Origin: Prado023 sp963736425
Lineage (GTDB): Bacteria > Actinomycetota > Actinomycetes > S36-B12 > CAIYMF01
Assembly (NCBI GenBank): GCA_963736425.1
Contig: CAVTOX010000011.1
Span: forward strand, 1-56,174
Direction of reading: 5' to 3'
DNA: 56,174 nucleotides
Part shown: positions 45,870 to 55,081 of the stretch, one piece after another
Layout of the letters: each line of letters opens with the position of its first letter
Position numbering within the stretch: the stretch's first letter is position 1
The notes under the pieces: generated by a model
Database searches by the model: none
What the model was told of the DNA's origin: nothing
Seen by the model: only the letters and a program-made list of their open reading frames with translations
Position numbers and translations under genes: made by a program

Positions 45870-45940
45870 TCCCGGTTCGTTCAACGGCAGGACAGGTGCC
45901 TTTGGAGCACTCAATGGGGGTTCGAGTCCCTCACCGGGAG
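45870..45940 (+). tRNA. tRNA-Gln (anticodon TTG)
   Basis: 71 bases: acceptor TCCCGGT/ACCGGGA fully paired, anticodon stem GGTGC/GCACT around CTTTGGA (anticodon TTG, reading CAA), T arm GGGGGTTCGAGTCCCTC. A possible -10 TATCCT (45849-45854) lies 15 bases upstream. glmU begins 50 bases later. Confidence 0.93.
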
Positions 45941-45990
45941 CATCCCCGGTCGCGCTATCCGAGCCGGCCGCGACCCCGCGAAGGACTCTT

Positions 45991-47451
45991 GTGACCGACT
46001 CCGCAGCCCACGTCAGCGCTGTCATCGTCCTTGCCGCCGGGGAGGGCAAGCGGATGCGCTCAGCCACCCCGAAGGTGCTCCATGAGATCGGCGGGCGCAG
46101 CCTCGTCGGTCATTCGGTGGCCGCCGCCGACGGCCTCGGCGCTGACCGGCTCGTGGTGGTCATCGGGCACGGCCGCGACGCCGTCGCCGCGCACCTGGCC
46201 GCGGTCGCGCCGCACGTGCGCACCGCCGTGCAGGACCAGCAGCTCGGCACCGGGCACGCCGTGCAGTGCGCCCTGGAGGCTGCCGGCGACGTCACCGGCG
46301 GCACTGTCGTGGTCACCTACGGCGACGTCCCGTTGCTCACCGGCGCGACCCTGGCCGAGCTGGTGGCCCAGCACGAGGGTGACGGCAACGCCGCGACCGT
46401 CCTGACCGCACGGGTTGCCGACCCGACCGGGTACGGGCGCATCGTGCGCGCCGAGGATGGCTCGGTCGCCGGCATCGTGGAGCACCGCGACGCCACGGCC
46501 GAACAGCTGGCCATCGATGAGATCAACTCGGGCATCTATGCCTTCGATGGCCAAGTTCTCGTCGACTCCCTGGCCCAGCTGCGCCCCGACAACGACCAGG
46601 GTGAGCTCTACCTGACCGACGTGCTGGCCCTGGCGCGCGCTGCTGGCGGTCGGGTCGCGGCGCTCGTGACCGACGATGTCTGGCAGACCGAGGGGGTCAA
46701 CGACCGCGTCCAGCTCGCAGCGATGCGCCGCGAGCTCAACCGCCGGGTCGTCGAGGGCTGGATGCTCGCCGGTGTCACCGTCGTCGATCCGGCCACGACC
46801 TGGGTGGACGTCACCGTCGAGCTCGGGCAGGACGCGACCCTCGAGCCCGGGACGCTGCTGCGCGGGTCCACCCGGGTGGCCCCGGACGCCCTGATCGGCC
46901 CGGACACGCTGCTGGTGGACTGTGACGTCGCAGCGGGGGCGCAGGTGATCCGCACGCACGCCACGTCGGCTCAGATCGGTGCGGGCGCCCAGGTGGGGCC
47001 CTTCACCTTCCTGCGACCCGGGACGGTCCTGGGCGCGGGGGCCAAGGCTGGGGCATACGTGGAGATCAAGAACTCCCAGGTGGGCGCCGGTTCGAAGGTG
47101 CCGCACCTGTCCTACGTGGGCGACGCCACGATCGGCGAGGGCTCCAACATCGGTGCCGCCACCGTCTTCGTCAACTACGACGGTGTGGCCAAGCACGCCT
47201 CGGTCGTCGGCGACCAGGTCCGGATCGGCTCGGACACGATGCTGGTGGCCCCCGTGACGATCGGCGACGGGGCATACACCGCGGCCGGATCGGTGATCAC
47301 CGAGGACGTCCCGCCGGGGGCCCTGGGCCTGGGCCGGGCACGGCAGCGCACGATCGAGGGCTGGGTGATGGTGCGTCGCGAGGGCACCGCCTCGGCGCAG
47401 GCGGCCGCAGCCGCGCAGGAGTCCGCCGGCTCCACGACCGGGCAGGAGTGA
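45991..47451 (+). CDS. glmU: Bifunctional GlcNAc-1-P uridyltransferase / GlcN-1-P acetyltransferase
   Basis: 486 residues. The N-terminal pyrophosphorylase domain has VSAVIVLAAGEGKRMRSATP, QLGTGHAVQCAL, TYGDVPLL and NSGIYAFDG. The C-terminal left-handed beta-helix acetyltransferase shows hexapeptide repeats (QIGAGAQVGPFTFLRPGTVL), KAGAYVEIKNSQVGAGSKV, and VNYDGVAKHASVVGDQVRIG. Together they make UDP-GlcNAc for peptidoglycan. GTG 45991 has GAAGGA eight bases upstream. The C-terminus adds an Ala/Gln/Ser tail as in other actinobacteria. The next gene begins 3 bases after its stop. Confidence 0.96.
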   Translation: MTDSAAHVSAVIVLAAGEGKRMRSATPKVLHEIGGRSLVGHSVAAADGLGADRLVVVIGHGRDAVAAHLAAVAPHVRTAVQDQQLGTGHAVQCALEAAGDVTGGTVVVTYGDVPLLTGATLAELVAQHEGDGNAATVLTARVADPTGYGRIVRAEDGSVAGIVEHRDATAEQLAIDEINSGIYAFDGQVLVDSLAQLRPDNDQGELYLTDVLALARAAGGRVAALVTDDVWQTEGVNDRVQLAAMRRELNRRVVEGWMLAGVTVVDPATTWVDVTVELGQDATLEPGTLLRGSTRVAPDALIGPDTLLVDCDVAAGAQVIRTHATSAQIGAGAQVGPFTFLRPGTVLGAGAKAGAYVEIKNSQVGAGSKVPHLSYVGDATIGEGSNIGAATVFVNYDGVAKHASVVGDQVRIGSDTMLVAPVTIGDGAYTAAGSVITEDVPPGALGLGRARQRTIEGWVMVRREGTASAQAAAAAQESAGSTTGQE

Positions 47452-47454
47452 GGG

Positions 47455-48105
47455 GTGCTCGCGTTCCACTTCGGTGTCATGGGCTCGGGCAAGTCGGCCT
47501 TCGCCCTGATGACCGCCCATGAGAAGAACCGCCCCGACGCCGCGTCGCACCCCAACCGGGCCGTGCTGGCGACCACCATGGACCGCTCCACGCAGACCGT
47601 CACCTCACGCACCGGGATGACCGCCCAGGCGATCCAGCTGCAGCCCGGCACGATCCGCCCAGAGCTGTTCAACGGGGCGAACACGGTGGTCATCGATGAG
47701 GCGCAGTTCCTGACCACCGGTGACGTCGACGTGCTGGCGGCGATGAGTGCGGCCGGCACCGAGGTCATCTGCTTCGGCCTGCGCACGGACTTCTCCTCCG
47801 CGCTGTTCGAGGGGGCGCGGCGGCTCCTGGAGCTGGCCGACAAGGTCGCACCGATGGCCATCGAGCCCCGGTGCGCGGCCTGCGAGCGGCCTGCGGTGAT
47901 CAACGCCCGCTTCGTGGACGGCCGCCTGACCGCGACAGGTGACACGGTCGTCATCGGTGACGTCGCCCGCACGGGGGGCAATCAGAAGGTCACCTACGAC
48001 CCCATGTGCTACCGGTGCTGGCGGGTCCGGCTCGGCGATGCCGCGGCCAACAACGGGGGCGGTGTGACAACCGCGCAGGTCATCGGCAACGATGTGCCCC
48101 GTTGA
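47455..48105 (+). CDS. tdk: Thymidine kinase (type II)
   Basis: 216 residues: P-loop LAFHFGVMGSGKSAFALM, Walker-B-like TVVIDEAQFLTTGDVD, CFGLRTDFSSALFEGARRLL (TK lasso region) and two zinc-binding CxxC pairs (PRCAACERP and MCYRCW). It phosphorylates thymidine for salvage. GTG 47455 starts 3 bases past glmU, so it is in that transcript. Most actinobacteria have prs directly after glmU; a thymidine kinase in the gap is not the usual order. Confidence 0.92.
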   Translation: MLAFHFGVMGSGKSAFALMTAHEKNRPDAASHPNRAVLATTMDRSTQTVTSRTGMTAQAIQLQPGTIRPELFNGANTVVIDEAQFLTTGDVDVLAAMSAAGTEVICFGLRTDFSSALFEGARRLLELADKVAPMAIEPRCAACERPAVINARFVDGRLTATGDTVVIGDVARTGGNQKVTYDPMCYRCWRVRLGDAAANNGGGVTTAQVIGNDVPR

Positions 48106-48131
48106 CCGCCCCCCTGCCTGGAGGACAGCAC

Positions 48132-49121
48132 ATGGCCCGGATGACCCACAAGCCCAAGAAGCACCTGATGCTCTTCAGCGGGCGGAGTCACCCGGCGCTT
48201 GCCGAGGCGGTCGCCGCTGAGCTTGACGTCACCCTGACCCCGACCTCGGCCTACGACTTCGCCAACGGCGAGATCTTCGTGCGCTTCGAGGACTCGGTGC
48301 GCGGGGCCGACGCGTTCGTGCTCCAGGCCCACACCGCTCCGATCAACAAGTGGATCATGGAGCAGCTGATCATGGTCGATGCGCTCAAGCGTGCCTCGGC
48401 CAAGCGGATCACCGTTGTTCTGCCGTTCTACGGGTACGCCCGCCAGGACAAGAAGCACCGTGGTCGTGAGCCCATCAGCGCCCGGCTGATCGCCGACCTG
48501 TTCAAGACCGCGGGAGCGGACCGCCTGATCTCGGTCGACCTGCACACCGCGCAGATCCAGGGCTTCTTCGACGGCCCCGTCGACCACCTGTTCGCCCTTC
48601 CCCTGCTCGCCGACCACATCCAGGCCCGCCTGGCCGGTGAGAAGATCACGGTGGTCTCCCCGGACGCCGGCCGCGTCCGCGTGGCCGAGCGCTGGACCGA
48701 CGTGCTCGGCGCACCCCTGGCCATCATCCACAAGCGCCGCGACCCGGATGTGCCCAACGAGGTGAAGGTGCTCGAGGTGGTCGGCGACGTCCAGGGTCGC
48801 GTGTGCGTCGTCGTCGACGACATGATCGACACCGGCGGGACGATCGTGAAGGCGGCCGAGACCCTGCTCGAGCAGGGCGCCAAGGAGGTCGTGGTGGCCG
48901 CCACGCACGGGATCCTGTCCGACCCCGCCGTCCAGCGCCTGGCCGACTCGCCCATCTCCGAGGTGGTCGTCACCGACACGCTGCCGATCACCGCCGACCT
49001 CGACAAGCTCACCGTCCTGTCGATCGCCCCGCTGCTGGCCACGGCCATCAAGGAGGTCTTCACCGACGGCTCCGTCACGCGGATGTTCGACCCGACGCCG
49101 AACGGTGATCCCGCGCACTGA
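48132..49121 (+). CDS. prs: Ribose-phosphate pyrophosphokinase
   Basis: 329 residues, PRPP synthetase: LMLFSGRSHPALAEAVAAEL, ANGEIFVRFEDSVRGADAFV, PFYGYARQDKKHRGREPISA, the divalent-metal and ribose-5-P region LISVDLHTAQIQGFFDGPVD, and the PRPP loop VCVVVDDMIDTGGTIVKAAE. It supplies PRPP for nucleotides, His, Trp and arabinan precursors. GGAGGA stands nine bases before ATG 48132. It follows the kinase by 26 bases and ends the glmU-tdk-prs unit. Confidence 0.97.
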   Translation: MARMTHKPKKHLMLFSGRSHPALAEAVAAELDVTLTPTSAYDFANGEIFVRFEDSVRGADAFVLQAHTAPINKWIMEQLIMVDALKRASAKRITVVLPFYGYARQDKKHRGREPISARLIADLFKTAGADRLISVDLHTAQIQGFFDGPVDHLFALPLLADHIQARLAGEKITVVSPDAGRVRVAERWTDVLGAPLAIIHKRRDPDVPNEVKVLEVVGDVQGRVCVVVDDMIDTGGTIVKAAETLLEQGAKEVVVAATHGILSDPAVQRLADSPISEVVVTDTLPITADLDKLTVLSIAPLLATAIKEVFTDGSVTRMFDPTPNGDPAH

Positions 49122-49163
49122 GCGGTGGTGCGGGTGGGGGTGACGCACCCGTGACTCCTGCGT

Positions 49164-49193
49164 TTGGTACGGGCGTCCGGCCGACGGTAGACT
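49164..49193 (+). promoter_or_regulatory. Likely rplY promoter
   Basis: -35 TTGGTA (49164-49169), 18-base spacer, -10 TAGACT (49188-49193). The start lies about 138 bases downstream, leaving a long leader that could be regulatory. Confidence 0.55.
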
Positions 49194-49331
49194 CTGCGGC
49201 ATTCCTCGGCGAGGGTGCCCCGCTGCGTGCGACGTTCGGTGTGAACGACAGTGCGGATCCGTGATCGACGTGGTGGCGGGTGCTCCCTCCAGCCGAAGGA
49301 CCATCGCCCCACGTCCCAAGGAGTTCGTGTC

Positions 49332-49907
49332 GTGTCCGACACCCAGGTTCACATGTCCGCCGTCCCGCGCAGCGACTTCGGCAAGGGCGCTGCCCGCCGG
49401 TTGCGTCGCACCGGGATGGTGCCCGCCGTCATCTACGGTCACGGCACGGATCCGGTCCACGTCGCCCTCGACGGCCACGACCTGTCCAAGGCCCTGCGCC
49501 AGCCCCGGGTCGTGCTGGCCCTCGACGTCGATGGCACCGCCTACGTCTGTGCCCCGCGCGACATCCAGCGCGACGTCGTTCGCCAGGTGCTCGAGCACGT
49601 CGACCTCGTCGTGATCGACAAGGCTGAGGCCACCGCTCGTGCCGCCGCCGCTGAGGCCATCGCAAACGCGGAGGCTGCTGCCGAGGAGGCCGGCGTCGAT
49701 GTGAGCGCCGCCGTCGAGGCGATCGAGGCCGCCATCGCAGCCGGTGAGGACCCGGAGGCCGCCGCGGCTGCCGCACTGGAGCAGGCCGTGCAGGACCAGC
49801 ACGACCTCGAGGACGCCCAGTCGGCCGTGATCGAGGCCCGCGAAGCTGGCGAGGAGGCTGCGGATGCGGCTGCCGCCGCTGCTGACTCGGCTGACGAGAA
49901 GGCCTGA
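49332..49907 (+). CDS. rplY: Ribosomal protein bL25 (Ctc-type) with Ala/Glu tail in place of the TL5 domain
   Basis: 191 residues. Residues 1-96 are the bL25 5S-rRNA-binding fold: RSDFGKGAARRLRRTGMVPA, VIYGHGTDPVHVALDG and PRDIQRDVVRQVLEHVDLVV. The expected second beta domain of Ctc/TL5 proteins, which normally follows with sequence like RRGEKV, is missing. Instead residues 97-191 are Ala/Glu/Asp-rich and helical (AEATARAAAAEAIANAEAAA and later ESAVIEAREAGEEAA-like runs). GTG 49332 has AAGGAG eight bases before it. It is followed by pth after 8 bases, the usual actinobacterial pair. Confidence 0.9.
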   Translation: MSDTQVHMSAVPRSDFGKGAARRLRRTGMVPAVIYGHGTDPVHVALDGHDLSKALRQPRVVLALDVDGTAYVCAPRDIQRDVVRQVLEHVDLVVIDKAEATARAAAAEAIANAEAAAEEAGVDVSAAVEAIEAAIAAGEDPEAAAAAALEQAVQDQHDLEDAQSAVIEAREAGEEAADAAAAAADSADEKA

Positions 49908-49915
49908 CCCCGCCC

Positions 49916-50506
49916 TTGTCCGACACGCCGTGGTTGGTGGTCGGGCTGGGCAATCCCGGTCCGCAGTACGCCAGCACGCGGCACAACATCGGCGCGATGG
50001 CGGTCGAGGCGCTCGCAGGCTCCCTGGGTGGGGGCCTGTCGGCGCACCGACGCTGCCGCGCCGAGGTCCTTGAGGGCCGCCTCGGCCCGCTGGGCCACGG
50101 CGCGACCCGGGTCGTCCTGGCCCGATCCCGCGGCTTCATGAACGAGTCCGGTGGCCCGGTGTCGTGCCTCATGGAGTTCTACAAGGTCCCCCTCGAGCAG
50201 CTCGTCGTGCTGCACGACGAGCTCGACCTGCCCCTCGGCGGACTGCGGATCAAGCAGGGCGGTGGCGACAACGGCCACAACGGCCTGCGCTCGCTGCGCC
50301 GCTCGTTGGACAGTGGTGACTTCCAGCGGATCCGCCTGGGGATCGGCCGGCCACCGGGCCGTCAGGACCCCGCGGACTTCGTGCTGCGGCCGTTCGCGAG
50401 CTCCGAGCGCACTGAGGTCGACCTGCTCCTCGGCGAGGCGGTCGACGCCATCGAGGTGCTGGTCCGCGAGGGCCTGGAGCCGGCGCAGAACCAGTTCAAC
50501 CGCTGA
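49916..50506 (+). CDS. pth: Peptidyl-tRNA hydrolase
   Basis: 196 residues: VVGLGNPGPQYASTRHNIGA with the catalytic His, FMNESGGPVSCLMEFYKV, the catalytic Asp in VLHDELDLPLGGLRIKQGGG and NGHNGLRSLRRSL. It frees peptides from tRNAs that dropped off ribosomes. TTG 49916 is the best start, 8 bases past rplY. The active-site Asn, His and Asp are all present. One residue group (GGGLSAHRRCRAEVLEGRL) is the usual variable loop. Confidence 0.95.
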   Translation: MSDTPWLVVGLGNPGPQYASTRHNIGAMAVEALAGSLGGGLSAHRRCRAEVLEGRLGPLGHGATRVVLARSRGFMNESGGPVSCLMEFYKVPLEQLVVLHDELDLPLGGLRIKQGGGDNGHNGLRSLRRSLDSGDFQRIRLGIGRPPGRQDPADFVLRPFASSERTEVDLLLGEAVDAIEVLVREGLEPAQNQFNR

Positions 50507-50560
50507 GGCTTCACCGGTGTTGCCGCCCTCCCGGCGACGTTCCGTGGGAGGATCCGCAGC

Positions 50561-51349
50561 GTGCCCACAGACGCGTCGTTCGCCGCTGAGATCGCCCGGG
50601 ACGCGGGAATCGCGCTGCTGGACCTGCGGGCCCGATTCGGCCCTGTTGCCGACGATGTCCGCCGCCGGGAGCTGATGGACGCTGGTGACCGGATGGCCCA
50701 GCAGATCCTCTCCGACCGGCTGACCGCCGAGCGGCCCGAGGATGCCGTGCTCTCGGAGGAGGCGACCGACACCGAGGTGCGGCTCAGCGCTGATCGGGTG
50801 TGGATCATCGACCCGCTGGATGGCACTGACGAGTACGGCCAGGGCCGGACCGACTTCGCCGTTCACGTCGCGTTGTGGCAGCGCAGCGCGGGGCCGGCCG
50901 GCGCCCTCACCGACGGGGTCGTGGACGTGCCGGCCCTCGGCGAGCTGTGGCGCACCGACCAACCGCGTCCGGTCCATCCCCCGCCGTCGAACCGGGCGCT
51001 GCGGGTCGTGGTCTCCCGCTCCCGACCGCCGGCGGGCCTGAGCCGCCTGCTCGAGGACGTCTCGGCCGACCTGGCTGAGGCAGGGATCACCTCGCGGGGC
51101 ATCGAGGCGGCCAACGTGGGCTCCGTGGGGGCCAAGCTGGGAGAGGTCATGGCGGGGCGGGCCGAGGCCTACCTGCACCCCGGTGGCCTCAACGAGTGGG
51201 ACCTCGCCGCGCCGCACGCCTGCGCGCTGGCAGCGGGCCTGGTCGCCCTCGGCCCCGATCAGCCCTTCAACCGGATGCCGCCGAAGTCCGGCCCGGTCCT
51301 GATCTGCCACCCCGCCCTGGCCGAGGCGTTCACGGCGAACTGGCACTGA
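50561..51349 (+). CDS. Inositol-monophosphatase-superfamily phosphatase, CysQ-like
   Basis: 262 residues: metal-site motif 1 AVLSEEATD, motif 2 WIIDPLDGTDEYGQGRTDFA, and motif 3 LNEWDLAAPHACALAAGL, the three Li+-sensitive phosphatase boxes. Together with the IMPase fold these match 3'(2'),5'-bisphosphate nucleotidase CysQ, which removes PAP made in sulfate assimilation, though some relatives act on inositol or fructose-1,6-bisphosphate. GTG 50561. It is followed by mfd after 117 bases. The sulfur link with the left island is suggestive but remote. Confidence 0.82.
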   Translation: MPTDASFAAEIARDAGIALLDLRARFGPVADDVRRRELMDAGDRMAQQILSDRLTAERPEDAVLSEEATDTEVRLSADRVWIIDPLDGTDEYGQGRTDFAVHVALWQRSAGPAGALTDGVVDVPALGELWRTDQPRPVHPPPSNRALRVVVSRSRPPAGLSRLLEDVSADLAEAGITSRGIEAANVGSVGAKLGEVMAGRAEAYLHPGGLNEWDLAAPHACALAAGLVALGPDQPFNRMPPKSGPVLICHPALAEAFTANWH

Positions 51350-51466
51350 CGGGCCGCCACCCCGCGAGCCCTCCGCGGCGGGTCAGATCCTCCGCGTCGA
51401 CAGGGAGGATCTCGCCCTTGGCGGAGGGTTTGCCGACTTGCTGGCGCTGCCCGCCGGGGTGGGAGA

Positions 51467-54400
51467 ATGGTGGCTCTCATGGATCTCTCTGGACTTCTGG
51501 CTGGGCTGCTCGAGGACCCGGCGTTCGCGCGCGCGGCCCGGGCTGACGGCCCCCATGGCGCGGTGGTCACCGCCGATGCCGCGATCCCCTTCCTCGCGGC
51601 GGGGATGGCTCGGCACCGGCTCGTCCTGGCCGTCACGTCCACGACGCGCCAGGCCGAAGATCTGGCAGCGGCTGCGAGCAGCCTGACAGGAACCGCCCGC
51701 GTGGCCGTGCTGCCGGCATGGGAGACGCTCCCGCACGAGCGCCTGAGCCCCAGCTCGGACACAGTCGGGCGGCGCCTGGCCGTGCTGCGGCGGCTGGCGC
51801 ACCCGGACCCCGAGGACGAGACGATCGGGGCCCTGGACCTCGTCGTGGCCCCGATCCGGGCGCTCCTGCAGCCGATCGTCCGGGGGCTGGGCGACCTGCA
51901 GCCCGTTGTGGTCCGCCCGGGCCAGGAGATCGCCCACGAAGAGTTGGCGGAGACTCTGGTCACGATCGGCTATGCCGCCACCGACCTGGTGGAGAAGCGC
52001 GGCCAGTTCGCGATCCGTGGCGGGATCCTCGACGTCTTCCCACCCACGGAGGAGCACCCCCTGCGGGTGGAGTTCTGGGGCGACGACGTCGAGGAGATCC
52101 GCTACTTCCGGGTGGCCGACCAGCGCTCGCTGGAGGTCGCCCGGCATGGGCTGTGGGCCCCGCCCTGCCGGGAGCTGCTCCTCACCCCCACGGTGCGGGC
52201 GCGTGCGGCCGTCCTGGCCGGGCAGCACCCGGAGCTCGCCGAGATGTGCTCGAAGCTGGCGGAGGGGATCGCCGTCGAGGGCATGGAGGCGCTCGCCCCT
52301 GTCCTGGCCGACGGCATGGAGAGCCTGGTCGATGCCCTCGCTCGCAGCGGTTCCGGCGGTGCGGCGCCACTGGTCCTGGTCTGCGACCCCGAGCTGGTGC
52401 GCAGCAAGGCCCACGACCTCGTGGCCACGAGCAACGAGTTCCTGGCCGCGTCCTGGCACAACGCCGCGGTCGGCAACGCGACCCCGATCGACCTCGGGGC
52501 CGCGACCTATCGGACCATCGAGGAGGTGCGCGAGGCCGCCGACGGCCTCGAGGTCGCCTGGTGGACCGCAGGCCCCTTCGGAATGGCGGCAGCAGGTGAG
52601 CTCGCCGCCGACCCGATCGACCCGGACGCCATCGACCCGGACGCGATCGACCCGGACGCGATCGACCCGGACGCCATCGCCCTGGCGATCACCGCCACAC
52701 CCGCGTACCGGGGCGACGGCAAGGCGCTGGTCACGGACCTCCACGCCGCCCTGTCGGCAGGTCGCCGCGTGGTCGCAGTCACTGCAGGAGTCGGCTCGGC
52801 GCAGCGCCTGGCCGAGCAGCTCGGCGCGGCCGATGTGCCAGCGCGGGTCGCGCCGGGGATCACCCGCTGGCCACCAGGTGCCGGCGTGGTCACCGTCACG
52901 ACCGGGCGGCTCGACCACGGCCTGGACGCTCCCGGTGCCGGGCTGCTGGTCGTCACCGAGACCGATATCCGCGGCCAGAAGGGCTCCACCCGGGACATGG
53001 CCCGGATGCCCTCGCGCCGGCGCAACTCCGTCGACCCGCTGCAGCTGGCCGCCGGCGACTTCGTCGTCCACGAGCAGCACGGGGTCGGGCGCTACGTCGA
53101 GATGACCCAGAGGACCGTCGGCGGTGCGACCCGCGAGTACCTGGTCCTGGAGTACGCGCCGAGCAAGCGCGGCCAGCCGCCGGACCGCCTCTACGTGCCG
53201 ACCGACCAGCTCGACCAGGTCACCCGCTACGTCGGTGGGGAGGCGCCCAGCGTCCACCGCCTCGGCGGTGCGGACTGGCAGCAGACCAAGACCCGGGCGC
53301 GCAAGGCCGTGCGCCAGATCGCCGGCGAGCTCGTCAAGCTCTACGCCGCGCGCCAGCAGGCGGTCGGCTACACGTTCGGCCCCGACACCCCGTGGCAGCG
53401 CGAGCTCGAGGACGCCTTCGCCTACACCGAGACCCCCGACCAGGACTCGACCATCAACGAGGTCAAGGCCGACATGGAGCGGGCCATCCCGATGGACCGC
53501 CTGGTCTGTGGCGACGTCGGCTACGGCAAGACCGAGATCGCCGTGCGCGCGGCGTTCAAGGCGGTCCAGGACGGCAAGCAGGTCGCTGTGCTCGTGCCGA
53601 CGACGCTTCTGGTCCAGCAGCACTTCCAGACGTTCTCCGACCGGTACTCCGGCTTCCCGGTGAAGGTCGCGGCGCTGTCACGTTTCCAGACCGACGCGGA
53701 GGCCCGGACCGTCCTGGCCGGCCTGGTCGACGGCACGATCGACGTGGTCATCGGCACGCACCGGCTGTTCAGCAGCAAGACCCGGTTCAGGGACCTCGGC
53801 CTGTTGATCGTCGATGAGGAGCAGCGCTTCGGCGTCGAGCACAAGGAGCACATCAAGGCCCTGCGCACGAACGTGGACGTGCTCACCATGTCGGCCACGC
53901 CGATCCCGCGCACGCTGGAGATGGCCGTCACCGGGATCCGCGAGATGTCCACGATCCTGACCCCCCCGGAGGAGCGGCTGCCGATCCTGACCTACGTGGG
54001 CGCGTACGACCCGAAGCAGATCTCGGCGGCCATCCGCCGCGAGCTGCTGCGCGACGGCCAGGTGTTCTTCGTGCACAACCGGGTGGAGTCCATCGACCGG
54101 GTGGCGGCCAAGCTGCGCGAGCTGGTGCCCGAGGCGCGGATCGCCACCGCGCACGGGCAGATGAACGAGCACACCCTCGAGCAGATCATCGTGGACTTCT
54201 GGGAGAAGCGCTCCGACGTCCTGGTCTGCACCACGATCGTCGAGTCGGGCCTGGACATCCCCAACGCGAACACCCTGATCGTCGACCGCGCCGATGCGTT
54301 CGGCCTGAGCCAGCTGCACCAGCTGCGCGGTCGGGTCGGCCGTGGTCGCGAGCGCGCGTACGCCTACTTCCTCTACCCGCCGGAGAAGCCGCTGACCCAG

Positions 54401-55081
54401 ACCGCCCACGACCGGCTGGCCACGATCGCGGCGCACACCGACCTCGGCGCGGGGATGGCCGTCGCGATGAAGGACCTCGAGATCCGCGGTGCCGGCAACA
54501 TGCTCGGCGGCGAGCAGTCCGGTCACATCGCCGACGTGGGCTTCGACCTGTACATCCGCCTGGTGGGTGAGGCCCTGGCGGAGTACCGCGGCGACGCCGG
54601 GGCGGAGCTGGCCGACGTGAAGGTCGAGCTGCCGGTCGACGCCCACATCCCGCACGAGTACGTCAGGGGCGAGCGGCTGCGCCTGGAGGCCTACCGCCGG
54701 ATCGCGTCCGCGACCGACGAGGCCTCGATCGACGAGGTCGTCGCCGAGCTGCGCGACCGGTACGGCCCCCTGCCCGAGCCCGTCGAGCGCCTCATGGACG
54801 TGGCCCGACTGCGTGGGCTGGCCCGCTCGGCCGGCGTCAGCGAGATCGTCCTGGCTGGCAACTACGTTCGTTTCGGGGGCGTCGACCTGCCTGAGTCGCG
54901 CACGCTTCGCCTGCTCCGGCTGTACCCCGGCACCCAGATCAAGCCGGTCACCCGGACCGTCCTCGTGCCGCGCCCGAAGCCGGCCACCGTGGGCGCTGCA
55001 CCCGTGATCGACGCCGCCCTCGTAGCATGGGCCCGTGAGGTGATCGGCTCGGTCATCCTCGAACCGATCGGAGGCACGTGA
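51467..55081 (+). CDS. mfd: Transcription-repair coupling factor Mfd
   Basis: 1204 residues. The N-terminus has the UvrB-homology region (VAVLPAWETLPHERLSPSSD, VEKRGQFAIRGGILDVFPP), then a RNA-polymerase interaction domain (FVVHEQHGVGRYVEMTQRTV), the helicase motor with Walker A GDVGYGKTEIAVRAAFKAVQ, DEEQRFGVEHKEH, SATPIPRTLEMAVTGIREMS, ESGLDIPNANTLIVDRADAF and the TRG region RGAGNMLGGEQSGHI, and a C-terminal D7 domain. It removes stalled polymerase and recruits UvrA. Near residues 384-403 an in-frame IDPDA repeat occurs four times. ATG 51467 is used; ATG 51479 is equally possible. Confidence 0.96.
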   Translation: MVALMDLSGLLAGLLEDPAFARAARADGPHGAVVTADAAIPFLAAGMARHRLVLAVTSTTRQAEDLAAAASSLTGTARVAVLPAWETLPHERLSPSSDTVGRRLAVLRRLAHPDPEDETIGALDLVVAPIRALLQPIVRGLGDLQPVVVRPGQEIAHEELAETLVTIGYAATDLVEKRGQFAIRGGILDVFPPTEEHPLRVEFWGDDVEEIRYFRVADQRSLEVARHGLWAPPCRELLLTPTVRARAAVLAGQHPELAEMCSKLAEGIAVEGMEALAPVLADGMESLVDALARSGSGGAAPLVLVCDPELVRSKAHDLVATSNEFLAASWHNAAVGNATPIDLGAATYRTIEEVREAADGLEVAWWTAGPFGMAAAGELAADPIDPDAIDPDAIDPDAIDPDAIALAITATPAYRGDGKALVTDLHAALSAGRRVVAVTAGVGSAQRLAEQLGAADVPARVAPGITRWPPGAGVVTVTTGRLDHGLDAPGAGLLVVTETDIRGQKGSTRDMARMPSRRRNSVDPLQLAAGDFVVHEQHGVGRYVEMTQRTVGGATREYLVLEYAPSKRGQPPDRLYVPTDQLDQVTRYVGGEAPSVHRLGGADWQQTKTRARKAVRQIAGELVKLYAARQQAVGYTFGPDTPWQRELEDAFAYTETPDQDSTINEVKADMERAIPMDRLVCGDVGYGKTEIAVRAAFKAVQDGKQVAVLVPTTLLVQQHFQTFSDRYSGFPVKVAALSRFQTDAEARTVLAGLVDGTIDVVIGTHRLFSSKTRFRDLGLLIVDEEQRFGVEHKEHIKALRTNVDVLTMSATPIPRTLEMAVTGIREMSTILTPPEERLPILTYVGAYDPKQISAAIRRELLRDGQVFFVHNRVESIDRVAAKLRELVPEARIATAHGQMNEHTLEQIIVDFWEKRSDVLVCTTIVESGLDIPNANTLIVDRADAFGLSQLHQLRGRVGRGRERAYAYFLYPPEKPLTQTAHDRLATIAAHTDLGAGMAVAMKDLEIRGAGNMLGGEQSGHIADVGFDLYIRLVGEALAEYRGDAGAELADVKVELPVDAHIPHEYVRGERLRLEAYRRIASATDEASIDEVVAELRDRYGPLPEPVERLMDVARLRGLARSAGVSEIVLAGNYVRFGGVDLPESRTLRLLRLYPGTQIKPVTRTVLVPRPKPATVGAAPVIDAALVAWAREVIGSVILEPIGGT
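52616..52675 (+). repeat. Four 15-base repeats inside mfd
   Basis: ATCGACCCGGACGCC/G repeats four times in frame, coding IDPDA x4 in the N-terminal half of Mfd, in a loop region between conserved blocks. The units differ only at the last base. Confidence 0.9.
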
